Source: UBA5342 sp965662645 | Lineage (GTDB): Bacteria; Bacteroidota; Bacteroidia; Bacteroidales; UBA5342 | Length of the DNA: 64,000 bases | NCBI GenBank assembly: GCA_965662645.1 | Contig: CBFIII010000007.1 | Span: 1 to 64,000, forward strand | Reading direction: 5' to 3' | Part shown: positions 54,059-63,627 of the stretch, piece by piece | Position numbering within the stretch: position 1 is the stretch's first letter | Layout of the letters: every line of letters begins with the position of its first letter | The notes under the pieces: model-generated | Databases searched by the model: none | Told to the model about the DNA's origin: nothing | The model's input: only the letters and a program-made list of their open reading frames with translations | Made by a program: the position numbers and the translations under genes

Positions 54059-55606
54059 GTGGCAGACGATATATTTAAGAAATTAATAGGACACTGTAAA
54101 GAATACGGATTCGTATTTCCTTCAAGTGATATATATGACGGCTTAGGAGCTGTCTATGATTATGGTCAATTAGGAGTAGAACTAAAAAACAACATCAAAC
54201 GCTATTGGTGGGAAAGTATGGTACTACTTCATGAAAATATTGTAGGATTAGATTCTGCCATTTTCATGCACCCTAAAATATGGAAAGCTTCAGGTCACGT
54301 AGATGCCTTTAACGATCCTTTGATTGATAATAAAGACTCAAAGAAACGTTATCGTGCGGATGTACTTATTGAAGATTTGATTCAGAAATATGAAGCTAAG
54401 ATAAGCAAAGAAATAGCGAAAGCTAAAAAACGCTTTGGTGACAGTTTTGATGAAGCTGAATTTACAAAAACGAATCCACGAGTACTAGCTAATCAATCTA
54501 AGATTGATGAGATACATGGTCGTTTTGTGACAGCATTAGAAGCTAATGATCTTCCTGGATTAAAAGCCATTATAGAAGATTATGAAATAGCTTGTCCTAT
54601 CTCGGGAACTAAAAATTGGACTGACGTTCGCCAGTTCAACTTAATGTTTTCTACCGAAATAGGTTCTACATCAGAAGGTGCACAAAAGATATATCTACGT
54701 CCAGAAACCGCACAAGGTATTTTTGTAAATTACCTTAACGTGCAGAAAACAGGACGCATGAAAATTCCTTTTGGTATAGCACAAATAGGAAAAGCGTTCA
54801 GAAATGAAATAGTAGCACGTCAATTCATCTTCCGTATGCGTGAATTTGAGCAGATGGAAATGCAATTTTTCGTTCGTCCTGGCACTGAGATGGATTGGTT
54901 TAAAGAATGGAAAACGACGCGTATGAAATGGCATACAGCACTCGGTTTCCCAGAAGAAGACTACCGTTTTCATGATCACGATAAATTAGCACATTATGCT
55001 AATGCGGCTACAGATATTGAATACAAAATGCCCTTTGGTTTTAAAGAAGTAGAAGGTATTCATTCCCGTACTGATTTTGACCTTTCACAACATGAGAAGT
55101 ACAGCGGAAAGAAACTTCAATATTTTGATCCTGAATTGAATAAAAACTACACACCCTACGTTATTGAAACATCAATAGGTGTAGATCGTATGTTTTTAAC
55201 CATGATGGCAGGCGCTTATACTCAAGAAGAGATAGAAAGTAATGGTAAAAAAGATACCCGTGTAGTATTACGTTTACCAGCAGCCCTTGCTCCAATTAAA
55301 TTAGCCGTATTACCCTTAGTAAAAAAAGACGGCTTACCTGATCAAGCACGAGCTATCATCGATGAGTTGAAATTTGACTTTAACTGTCAATATGATGAAA
55401 AGGACAGTATCGGCAAACGCTACCGTCGTCAAGATGCCATAGGAACACCATTCTGTGTCACTGTAGATCATCAATCATTAGAAGATCATACCGTGACTAT
55501 TCGTCACCGTGATACAATGGCTCAAGAACGCGTTAACATAGACGACTTACAACAAATCATATCCAAAGAAGTTAACTTACGTGAGCTTTATAAAAAATTA
55601 AAATAG
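54059..55606 (+). CDS. glyS: Glycine-tRNA ligase (single-chain, dimeric type)
   Basis: 515 residues from a GTG start (MADDIFKKLIGHCKEYGFVF). Class II motifs: YDYGQLGVELKNNIKRYWWE, motif 2 GIAQIGKAFRNEIVARQFIFRMREFEQ (given in two parts: GIAQIGKAFRNEI and FRMREFEQME), motif 3 near SIGVDRMFLTMM. C-terminal anticodon-binding domain from about residue 415 (LAPIKLAVLPL). This is the eukaryote/archaea-like homodimeric enzyme rather than the alpha/beta tetramer. It lies 68 bases after yidC with no terminator between. Confidence 0.97.
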   Translation: MADDIFKKLIGHCKEYGFVFPSSDIYDGLGAVYDYGQLGVELKNNIKRYWWESMVLLHENIVGLDSAIFMHPKIWKASGHVDAFNDPLIDNKDSKKRYRADVLIEDLIQKYEAKISKEIAKAKKRFGDSFDEAEFTKTNPRVLANQSKIDEIHGRFVTALEANDLPGLKAIIEDYEIACPISGTKNWTDVRQFNLMFSTEIGSTSEGAQKIYLRPETAQGIFVNYLNVQKTGRMKIPFGIAQIGKAFRNEIVARQFIFRMREFEQMEMQFFVRPGTEMDWFKEWKTTRMKWHTALGFPEEDYRFHDHDKLAHYANAATDIEYKMPFGFKEVEGIHSRTDFDLSQHEKYSGKKLQYFDPELNKNYTPYVIETSIGVDRMFLTMMAGAYTQEEIESNGKKDTRVVLRLPAALAPIKLAVLPLVKKDGLPDQARAIIDELKFDFNCQYDEKDSIGKRYRRQDAIGTPFCVTVDHQSLEDHTVTIRHRDTMAQERVNIDDLQQIISKEVNLRELYKKLK

Positions 55607-55936
55607 TCTATTTTATACACTATATCTAAATGCGTAAATAGTCTGGCAACAGTATTATTTACGCATTTTATGTATAAAGTAAATCACAGAAAAACTCATA
55701 AATAGACATCTATATTGTCATTTTTTCTGCATTCCTTTAAACAAACATTCTTTTCTGTCAGGCTAAACAAGACAATATACTCCAAAATTATGGATATTGG
55801 GAAAGTCAATATTGAGGAACTTATTAAGTAAAAACGTTTAAGCTAAAAAAAAATTGAAAGAGTTAAATTCATCTCAGAATAATTAGCTACATTGCAATTT
55901 CAAAATTATATTATATACTAAAAATCAGGTCTCAGC
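55607..55936. other. Gene-free stretch after glyS
   Basis: Contains the glyS terminator at 55628-55668; the rest is AT-rich with no recognised motif apart from the leader of the next gene. Confidence 0.55.
55628..55668 (+). terminator. Terminator of glyS
   Basis: AAATGCGTAAATA/TATTTACGCATTT 13-bp stem with a 15-base loop and a short T run. Confidence 0.75.
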
Positions 55937-57115
55937 ATGAAACTCATCGTTAATAAAATAAGCCTTTTACTAATACTTCTTTCCCTTGTTAAACCCACAG
56001 AAGCACAAATAGAAAGAGAAATATTAGACTACGTTGATAGTTCTAAAACCATCATTAATAATGGTCGTCATTTACTCGAACTAAAAGTCTCACAATATGA
56101 CTACAAAAGCACTAACGAGATCTATTATTACCTTCAAGAAAAAGCGGTTAAACAAGGGAAACTAGCCTTTTCGTTTGCTGAGATTATTTACATCAACCTC
56201 ATCACAGGAAACTACGGAGAACTCATTGACTATTGTAAACACTACGATCAAAAAATACAACTCCCGGTTTTCAAAGCAGATTATTCTTTAGAAACACCTC
56301 TGAACCAACACCTACTAGCCACTGAATTTGACGTCAAGACTAGATTAGAAAATTCAGCAATAAACATAGAAGCAAAAGATTTGATATCAATCATTCTACA
56401 TGTTATCTATTCATCCACAACCGATAACGACTACCGCTTACTACTGAACCAGTTTAAAAACACCTATCCCACTTCAGAATATAATTCGTTTGTCAACAAT
56501 TATCTACCTGCTGCACCTTTTTTAGCTTCATTCAGCTGGGACGTAGGGCCTAATATGGTGTTTTTTGATGATAATATCCGTTCATTATTTGACCCCTCAC
56601 TAGGTTTTAGCATGGCGATGGATCTAAACATCAATAAGGTATATAGTTCCTTATTCTTAAAAGGAGGATCGATGCATGCTTCACAAGACTTTACTATTCC
56701 CTCATATAGTTTTAATACAGATGACGAATTCACTTATTTTGATGGCGGCTTACAACTCGGATATTTTGCATGTCGCAACAAGCGTTTCCATTTAGCACCT
56801 TACTTCAGCCTTGGAGGAACGGTATTGAATTCCAATCTATACAACGACGAAAATGATAGAGATGAATATGACATCATTAACTCTTTTATGTATGGTATAG
56901 GTCTTCACACAGAGGTTAAACTTTTAGAATTTGAAGGCTCAGGATATGGTTATTGGTATGGTTTTTATGGCTCTCCTTATATAAAAACAAAACAATTTCT
57001 AGCCCTTAAATTCAATGCTGGTTATAACATACAAGCTAAAAGTTTATATGAGAAATTTGCAGGAAACACGTTTTATACCTCCTTCAGTTTTGTATGGGGA
57101 ATCGGCATCTTTTAA
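55937..57115 (+). CDS. Secreted protein with C-terminal outer-membrane beta-barrel-like region, unknown
   Basis: 392 residues. Signal peptide (KISLLLILLSLVKPTEAQ, cut likely after Ala). Residues 30-200 are mixed helical. From about 200 to the end there are alternating hydrophobic strands with aromatic ends (FSWDVGPNMVFFDD, GLQLGYFACRN, FHLAPYFSLGG, GYWYGFYGSPYI, FYTSFSFVWGIGIF), which suggests a small barrel in the outer membrane. The final F-S-F-V-W-G-I-G-I-F resembles an outer-membrane insertion signal. No family was recognised; it appears to be a single gene. Confidence 0.7.
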   Translation: MKLIVNKISLLLILLSLVKPTEAQIEREILDYVDSSKTIINNGRHLLELKVSQYDYKSTNEIYYYLQEKAVKQGKLAFSFAEIIYINLITGNYGELIDYCKHYDQKIQLPVFKADYSLETPLNQHLLATEFDVKTRLENSAINIEAKDLISIILHVIYSSTTDNDYRLLLNQFKNTYPTSEYNSFVNNYLPAAPFLASFSWDVGPNMVFFDDNIRSLFDPSLGFSMAMDLNINKVYSSLFLKGGSMHASQDFTIPSYSFNTDDEFTYFDGGLQLGYFACRNKRFHLAPYFSLGGTVLNSNLYNDENDRDEYDIINSFMYGIGLHTEVKLLEFEGSGYGYWYGFYGSPYIKTKQFLALKFNAGYNIQAKSLYEKFAGNTFYTSFSFVWGIGIF

Positions 57116-57306
57116 CACAAAAGATAAAAAAACTCGGAGATATACCTCTATTTTAAAGAAAGGTATTTACTTTGTATAACTAATCAATGATAAGAGTAAA
57201 ACACATTGAGAAACTTACACTTAAATAACAAAAATACAGCAGCCTAATGTTAGCAGATAGAAGCACCATATCTTTTATCTGCTTTCTTGCATTATAAAAT
57301 TTTAAC

Positions 57307-58302
57307 ATGATTGATTTAAGAGCCACATTTAAAAGCTTTAACGAGAAAAAAGTATTGATAATTGGAGATGTAATGATTGATGCCTACATCTTTGGAGTAG
57401 TAAATCGTATTTCACCAGAAGCTCCCGTTCCTGTATTAAACGTCAACAACCGTGAATACCGCTTAGGTGGAGCAAGCAATGTAGCCAAAAACATAAAAGC
57501 ATTAGGCGCAACACCTATCATGTGTAGTGTGATAGGAAATGATGAGAATGCCATTATCCTGCGTAGCCTTTTAACCAAAAAAAATAAAATATCAGATAAA
57601 TATATCATTAATGCTGAACGCATTACTACTTCAAAGACACGAATGATTAGTCATTCACAGCAGTTACTACGATTAGACTCAGAAGACAGCACGCCATTAA
57701 ATGAGAACCTTACGCGCAAATTTGCACAGATCATAAAAGATGCCATTGACACGGAGATACCCGATATTATTATTTTTGAAGATTATGACAAAGGCGTTAT
57801 AACTCCTTTATTAATAAATGAGGTAACATGGTATGCGCACGAAAAAAACATTCCAACGACTGTAGATCCAAAACACAGAAATTTTGCTGACTACAAAAAT
57901 GTAACGCTATTTAAACCCAACTTCAAAGAGTTCATCGAAGGAACACATAATGAAGTAGATAAAAAAGACATTAATCAAACCTTAGCTCTAGCTAAAGCAT
58001 ACCGTGAAGCACATCAGATTGATAATATATTAATCACTCTATCAGAATATGGTGTGTTGATCGTCAATAATGAAACCGATTTTCACATCCCCGCTCAGAA
58101 GAGAGATATTTCAGACGTATCAGGAGCCGGCGACACCGTAATCAGTACTATATCTTTATGTATGGCCTGTGGCATTCCTATTAACATAGCCACTCAGATA
58201 GCTAATATTGCAGGAGGATTAGTCTGCGAAAAGATAGGAGTAGTCCCTATTGACAAACAAGAACTCTTAATGGAATGCGAACGCTTATTACTTAAGAAAT
58301 AA
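57307..58302 (+). CDS. PfkB-type heptose-7-phosphate kinase (RfaE1/HldE-N-like)
   Basis: 331 residues. Start KVLIIGDVMIDAYIFGVVNR with SPEAPVPVLNV and GGASNVAKNIKALG is typical of the RfaE domain I kinases. The ATP/anion-hole motif DVSGAGDTVISTISL is near residue 275. It should phosphorylate D-glycero-D-manno-heptose-7-phosphate at O-1 for LPS core synthesis. The nucleotidyltransferase half of HldE is absent, so a separate gene is needed. sppA starts 26 bases later. Confidence 0.88.
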   Translation: MIDLRATFKSFNEKKVLIIGDVMIDAYIFGVVNRISPEAPVPVLNVNNREYRLGGASNVAKNIKALGATPIMCSVIGNDENAIILRSLLTKKNKISDKYIINAERITTSKTRMISHSQQLLRLDSEDSTPLNENLTRKFAQIIKDAIDTEIPDIIIFEDYDKGVITPLLINEVTWYAHEKNIPTTVDPKHRNFADYKNVTLFKPNFKEFIEGTHNEVDKKDINQTLALAKAYREAHQIDNILITLSEYGVLIVNNETDFHIPAQKRDISDVSGAGDTVISTISLCMACGIPINIATQIANIAGGLVCEKIGVVPIDKQELLMECERLLLKK

Positions 58303-58328
58303 TACCCAAACATTATAAATCACAAACT

Positions 58329-60101
58329 ATGAAAAACTTTTTCACATCGTTATTGGGATCATTAACCGCTCTCTTTATCTACTCTTTTTTAAGCGTTTTC
58401 ATTGTCATAGCTATCATAGCAGGCGTATCAGCAAGTGCTACACAAGGCACAAAGACAGAAGTCAAGACAAACTCAATATTGGAACTTCGATTAGAAGGAC
58501 AAATAACAGAACGACTCACTGATGAAAATGAACTTCTTGCCAATTTCACCTTACCAGGACAGGAAGACATTATCAAAGTGCAAGGATTAAATAACATTCT
58601 TACATCCATCAAAGCTGCAGCTACAGACCCTAACATTAAAGGAATTTACATCCGCTCAAACATGTTTGCCGCAGGCTTTAGCACTTTAAAAGAAATCCGT
58701 GACGCCTTAATAGAATTTAAAACTAGCGGGAAGTTTATTGTTGCTTATGCTGACAACTACAGTCAAAAAGGATATTATATTGCTTCAGTAGCCGACAAAG
58801 TATATATCAATCCAATAGGAATGTTAGATATACACGGGCTATCAAGTCAAACTATGTTTCTCAAGAAAACCTTAGAAAAAGTAGGTGTTGAAATGACCAT
58901 TATAAAACATGGAAAATACAAATCAGCAGTAGAACCTTTCTTAGGAGATAAAATGAGTGAAGAAAGCAAAGAACAAACAACCATTCTGTTAAACGACTTC
59001 TGGAATATCTATTGTAATGAGATTAACGCAAGTAGAAACGTTAGTAAAGAAATGCTAGATCGTTATGCTAATCAGATGGGTGGTTTACAAAATACTCAAA
59101 TAGCTATCAATTATAAACTGATTGATAAAACGATGTATTATGATGAGATGAGCGACGAACTAAAAAGACTATCGGGCAGAGAAGATAAAAAAATCAGAAG
59201 CCTATCCACAGCCAAATATGCTAGCCAAGTCGTCACCAAAACAGAAACACAAGACGAAATAGCGATCATATATGCTTCAGGAGCCATCGACGGCGGAAGT
59301 AGCAGCAACGAAGGCATCAATTCTAAGAAATTAGTTGAGACCATTCGCAAAGCACGCGAAGATGATGACATCAAAGCAATAGTACTACGCATCAACAGTC
59401 CTGGAGGTTCTGCCTATGGTAGCGAACAGATCTGGCGTGAAGTCACATTAGCACGAGAAGGAAAACCATTTATCGTATCTATGGGCGACGTAGCTGCATC
59501 AGGAGGTTATTACATTGCGTGTGCAGCACATAGCATAGTGGCACAACCCAACACCATTACAGGATCCATAGGCATCTTTGGTATGTTTCCAAACATAAGC
59601 CAGTTGGATCAGAAACTAGGCCTTACCTTTGATGGTGTAAAAACAAATCTATTGGCTGATTTCTTAAACCCTAATCGTCCTGTAACAACAGCAGAAAAAC
59701 GCATTTTACAAAACTATATAGAAAACGGTTATGACAACTTTATCACCCGCTGTGCTGATGGACGACACACGACCAAAGAAGCCATTGACAAAATAGGTCA
59801 AGGACGTGTATGGTCAGGAGAAGATGCCAAAGACTTAGGGCTCGTTGACAAATTAGGAAACATAAATGATGCAATAACCTTAGCCGCAGAAATGGCTGGC
59901 TTAGAAGATTATAACTTACAAGAATTACCTAAAGCTAAACCCCTGATAGAATCACTGATGGAAAGCTTAAATGCGCAAGTAAAAACAAGTATGATGAAAG
60001 TACGTTATGGCGAAGCTTACAAAGTATTTGAATATGCCACACGTATAAAAGGAATGCAAGGAATACAAGCCCGCATGCCCTATGAAATAGAAATTTATTA
60101 A
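58329..60101 (+). CDS. sppA: Signal peptide peptidase SppA, 67K type
   Basis: 590 residues. N-terminal membrane anchor (about 5-36), then two tandem crotonase-like domains. The catalytic lysine is K198 in the first half (GKYKSAVEPF) and the serine is S392 in the second (GDVAASGGYYIA), matching the long E. coli-like form in which the two halves share the dyad. It degrades signal peptides left in the inner membrane. Likely co-transcribed with the heptose kinase gene (26-base gap). Confidence 0.95.
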   Translation: MKNFFTSLLGSLTALFIYSFLSVFIVIAIIAGVSASATQGTKTEVKTNSILELRLEGQITERLTDENELLANFTLPGQEDIIKVQGLNNILTSIKAAATDPNIKGIYIRSNMFAAGFSTLKEIRDALIEFKTSGKFIVAYADNYSQKGYYIASVADKVYINPIGMLDIHGLSSQTMFLKKTLEKVGVEMTIIKHGKYKSAVEPFLGDKMSEESKEQTTILLNDFWNIYCNEINASRNVSKEMLDRYANQMGGLQNTQIAINYKLIDKTMYYDEMSDELKRLSGREDKKIRSLSTAKYASQVVTKTETQDEIAIIYASGAIDGGSSSNEGINSKKLVETIRKAREDDDIKAIVLRINSPGGSAYGSEQIWREVTLAREGKPFIVSMGDVAASGGYYIACAAHSIVAQPNTITGSIGIFGMFPNISQLDQKLGLTFDGVKTNLLADFLNPNRPVTTAEKRILQNYIENGYDNFITRCADGRHTTKEAIDKIGQGRVWSGEDAKDLGLVDKLGNINDAITLAAEMAGLEDYNLQELPKAKPLIESLMESLNAQVKTSMMKVRYGEAYKVFEYATRIKGMQGIQARMPYEIEIY

Positions 60102-60213
60102 TATTTAATTGGTGAAAAACGTTAGCTTAGATCAATGTTCTTTTGTCATCTCACAAAGTGATAACGAAAGAATAAAAACCTAAGCAAACAGCCAATAACA
60201 AAATAATATAACA

Positions 60214-61095
60214 ATGACTGACTTAAGAGATAAAATTAAAGCATGCATTGACACTTATCCTGAAATGGATGATGCAACCATGCTAAAAGGCGCAAAAGAG
60301 ATTGTAGCAAAAGCAGATACTTATGCAAACGAAGAGACGTACAAATTATTATTAAGTTGTCTTGACCTGACCACATTAAGCGCAACGGATACCGTAGAAA
60401 AAGTGCAAGCTATGGCCAACAAAGTCAACGACTTTAAAAGTCATTACCCATCACTACCCAATGTAGGCGCTATCTGTGTATATCCTGCTATGGTAGCAGC
60501 TGTACGCGAAGCCTTACAAGCACAAGGTGTGGACATTGCTTCGGTATCGGGTGGTTTCCCTGCTGCGCAAACCTTTATCGAGGTAAAAGTAGCCGAGACC
60601 TCATTAGCCGTAATGGATGGTGCTGATGAGATAGATATGGTATTAAGTGTAGGAACATTTCTCTCGGGAGATTATGAAAAAGCTTTTGAAGAAATATCAG
60701 AAGTAAAAGCCGCATGTGGCCAAGCAAAATTGAAAGTCATCTTAGAAACGGGTGCTCTAAAGACAGCTAAAAACATCTGGGATGCCTCTATCATAGCGAT
60801 GGAAGCTGGAGCTGACTTCATCAAGACTTCCACAGGAAAAGAAATAGCAGCAGCATCTCCCGAAGCCGCTTATGTCATGACCTCAGCTATAAAAGAATTC
60901 TACAACAAAGCACAGCGAAAAGTGGGATTTAAAGCCGCAGGTGGTATTTCAACAAGTGATGAAGCCTTAAAATACTATGCTATCGTTAAAGAGAATTTAG
61001 GCGAAGAATGGCTTAACAATAAATCTTTCCGCATTGGCGCAAGCCGATTAGCAAACAACCTATTAATTACCTTAGGTCAAGAAAGTTATTTTTAG
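60214..61095 (+). CDS. deoC: Deoxyribose-phosphate aldolase
   Basis: 293 residues, a TIM barrel of the longer DeoC group. Schiff-base lysine K204 in GADFIKTSTGKE, the second active-site lysine in KVILETGALK (about 174) or VGFKAAGGIS, and DGADEIDMVLSVG. It splits 2-deoxyribose-5-phosphate to glyceraldehyde-3-phosphate and acetaldehyde in nucleoside catabolism. Transcribed alone, followed by a strong terminator. Confidence 0.96.
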   Translation: MTDLRDKIKACIDTYPEMDDATMLKGAKEIVAKADTYANEETYKLLLSCLDLTTLSATDTVEKVQAMANKVNDFKSHYPSLPNVGAICVYPAMVAAVREALQAQGVDIASVSGGFPAAQTFIEVKVAETSLAVMDGADEIDMVLSVGTFLSGDYEKAFEEISEVKAACGQAKLKVILETGALKTAKNIWDASIIAMEAGADFIKTSTGKEIAAASPEAAYVMTSAIKEFYNKAQRKVGFKAAGGISTSDEALKYYAIVKENLGEEWLNNKSFRIGASRLANNLLITLGQESYF

Positions 61096-61482
61096 GAAAC
61101 AAAAAAATTAGAATCATAAAAAGGATACTGGATGTTAATTTCGGTATCCTTTTTTTTGTTTCAACGATTAAGGACTCGCAGTTTATAATTATAAATTAGC
61201 TGTTGCAAAATACGAAACCTATCAGCAGTTACTCTGCATAATTAATAATAATCGTATAACCTTGTGTATAGGAGTATCAAAATTGCTTCAATACTTCAAA
61301 AAATCTTTTGTGCAGCATTCAGCGGAATAAGCTAAATAAAAAAATCTGATGTTGACGTAACAGACAAACAACTCATCCCACTCAAGAAAAAAAGAACAAA
61401 AGCACAAGAAGAACTTGATATTCTAAAGCATTCTTCTACTTTTGCAGCATTAATAAAAATCATAATACAAATAAGAAAAGTA
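61096..61482. other. Gene-free stretch between deoC and the TonB receptor
   Basis: Holds the deoC terminator (61118-61158) and the receptor's leader. No cobalamin or other riboswitch fold was recognised upstream of the receptor, and no Fur-like palindrome was seen. Confidence 0.5.
61118..61158 (+). terminator. Terminator of deoC
   Basis: AAAAAGGATAC/GTATCCTTTTT stem with a 15-base loop and T8. Confidence 0.9.
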
Positions 61483-63501
61483 ATGAAAAACAAAGTAGTG
61501 AAAAATTCCGTTCTCCACTTCAGTAGATGGGGGAACAAGTCATTTTCAGCATTCAACTCTCTACACCGTATGGTTAAAGTTTGTGTATTAAGCTCAGTCT
61601 ATTTTGTGAGCTTAGGTCAAGCAGCTTTAGTTGCACAAACAGAAGAGGGAAACTCTAAAGAAATCACATTAGAGGAAGTAGAAGTGAATGCCGAGACAAA
61701 TGAGCTAGCAATGGAGAGCGATTTGATGCGCATCATTGCTGTAGTTAATGAATCAGAGATAGCGCGATCGTCCGCACAGAGTGTCACACAATTACTCGAA
61801 AGCCTTCCGGGCATCGACATTAAACAACGTGGAGCTTACAGCACACAAGCCGACCTCAGCATACGTGCTGGATCATTTGATCAAGTCCTGATAATGCTCA
61901 ATGGCATTAACATCTCAGACCCACAGACAGGACACAATAACCTTAACCTTCCTATTAGTTTATCATCCATCGCACGCATAGAAGTGCTAGAAGGAGCAGG
62001 ACTGCGCTACAATACGGCAGGAGCTTTTACAGGAGCAATCAACATCATCACCAAGACAGCCAACAAAACCACCGCCGAGGCCAATATAAGTTATGGCGAT
62101 CATCGGTATTCTAATGTAGGAGCAGATATTTATCTTAAGCAAAAAAACTTTAGACATCAACTGAGTATGAGTCGCACAGCCAGTGATGGTTACCGATACA
62201 ATACCGATTTTGAAACGCAACGCTTATACCTTAATTCTACTTTTAAAAAAGAACAAATTAAAATTGATTATCAAATGGGATACATCAATAACGGTTTTGG
62301 TTCTAATGGTTTTTACAGCGCTCTATATCCTGACCAATATGAGGAAATCAATGCTTTAACAACTTCACTAAAAGCCGAAATAGGAAAACAAATTAAGCTT
62401 TCGCCAAAGATTTATTACAAGCGCAGTTTCGATCGTTTTGAATTATTCCACAACTTTAAAGATGCCGCAAGTTGGTACACAGCACACAACTACCACCAAA
62501 CCGATGTGTTAGGAGGTGGATTAGATGCTAAAACAACTTATAAATTAGGGACTACCCGACTAGGACTAGATTTCAGAAATGAACGCATAAGAAGTAATAA
62601 GTTAGGCGAAGACATCACCCCCATCGCCCATCCTCATGAAGATAGCATCTACTACACCAAAGAAAAAAGCCGCATCAACTACAACGCTTTTTTGAATCAC
62701 ACTTTTTACTATAAAAATTGGGCAACAGGTCTTAATGTTTTAATCAATTATAATGAAATAACAGAAAAGGTAAAACCCTATCTAGGATTAGATGTTTCGT
62801 ATCAAATATCACCACAGTTATCAGTAAAAGCTTCAGGTAACCAATCATTTCGTCTTCCTACTTTTACAGAATTATATTATACAGGACCTACTAATATCGG
62901 AAATTCAGACCTCACACAAGAAGAAGCTCTGACTATGGATTGTGGAATCAATTATAAACGGCCCTTTTTCCAAGCTCAAGGATCCTTTTATTACCGCAAA
63001 GGAACAGACATTATCGACTGGGTAAAACAAGACATCTCGTCCTCGAACAAATGGCAAACGATGAATTATACAGAAGTCAACACTTATGGCTTTGAATTAC
63101 AAGCTTCGGTATATCCTAGTAAACTAAGTTCAAAATTAGCATTTATTGAGAAAATCAAAGGAAGCTATACTTATAACGAAAGCCAACTAGAAAAACAGGA
63201 ATTCATCTCCTATTACGCTCTTGATTATTTAAAAAACAAAGTCACATTAACTACTGATTTTCTGGTTTTAGAAAAAGTAAAAATTTCTCTATTAACACAA
63301 TACCAAGAGCGACATAACCCGACTGATGCCACATCAAAATATCAACCTTTTTGGTTGTGGGATGCCCACCTTCAGTGGGATGGAAAACACATAAGTCCTT
63401 TCGTCAAGATCAATAATATACTGAACACCACTTATTACGATTTCAACGATTTGCCACAAGCAGGCAGATGGGCTATAATAGGAGTAAAAGTTAAACTATA
63501 A
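61483..63501 (+). CDS. TonB-dependent outer-membrane receptor (BtuB-like)
   Basis: 672 residues. The signal sequence is long, with its hydrophobic part at 33-50; an internal start at MVKVCVLSSVYF (codon 30) is possible. EEVEVNAETNE resembles a TonB box area. Plug domain (about 75-190) with VTQLLESLPGIDIKQRG, ADLSIRAGSFDQVLIMLNG and GAFTGAINIITK. Barrel of about 480 residues ending in AGRWAIIGVKVKL. The compact size without an N-terminal CarboxypepD_reg domain or SusD partner suggests a cobalamin, siderophore or metal-complex receptor rather than a glycan one. Its substrate is unknown. Confidence 0.9.
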   Translation: MKNKVVKNSVLHFSRWGNKSFSAFNSLHRMVKVCVLSSVYFVSLGQAALVAQTEEGNSKEITLEEVEVNAETNELAMESDLMRIIAVVNESEIARSSAQSVTQLLESLPGIDIKQRGAYSTQADLSIRAGSFDQVLIMLNGINISDPQTGHNNLNLPISLSSIARIEVLEGAGLRYNTAGAFTGAINIITKTANKTTAEANISYGDHRYSNVGADIYLKQKNFRHQLSMSRTASDGYRYNTDFETQRLYLNSTFKKEQIKIDYQMGYINNGFGSNGFYSALYPDQYEEINALTTSLKAEIGKQIKLSPKIYYKRSFDRFELFHNFKDAASWYTAHNYHQTDVLGGGLDAKTTYKLGTTRLGLDFRNERIRSNKLGEDITPIAHPHEDSIYYTKEKSRINYNAFLNHTFYYKNWATGLNVLINYNEITEKVKPYLGLDVSYQISPQLSVKASGNQSFRLPTFTELYYTGPTNIGNSDLTQEEALTMDCGINYKRPFFQAQGSFYYRKGTDIIDWVKQDISSSNKWQTMNYTEVNTYGFELQASVYPSKLSSKLAFIEKIKGSYTYNESQLEKQEFISYYALDYLKNKVTLTTDFLVLEKVKISLLTQYQERHNPTDATSKYQPFWLWDAHLQWDGKHISPFVKINNILNTTYYDFNDLPQAGRWAIIGVKVKL

Positions 63502-63508
63502 AACTATT

Positions 63509-63549
63509 GACACCGTCGATAATTTAACAATTTAATTAAAGACGGTGTC
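63509..63549 (+). terminator. Stem-loop after the TonB receptor gene
   Basis: GACACCGTC/GACGGTGTC perfect 9-bp stem with a 23-base AT-rich loop but no T-tract, so termination here is uncertain. Confidence 0.45.
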
Positions 63550-63598
63550 GATTCAATAATAAACCATTCCAGCCTAATAGTATCAACAGGAAATGTGT

Positions 63599-63606
63599 TA
63601 TTTTTG
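63599..63606 (+). promoter_or_regulatory. -7 box of the downstream sigma-factor gene
   Basis: TATTTTTG, 21 bases before the start codon; a matching upstream TTG was not clear. Confidence 0.45.
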
Positions 63607-63627
63607 ATCTTCAAAAAAAAAAGAATA

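Noticed and set aside
61159..61482. Cobalamin riboswitch upstream of the BtuB-like receptor
   Set aside because: No B12-box or matching stem arrangement was seen in the leader.
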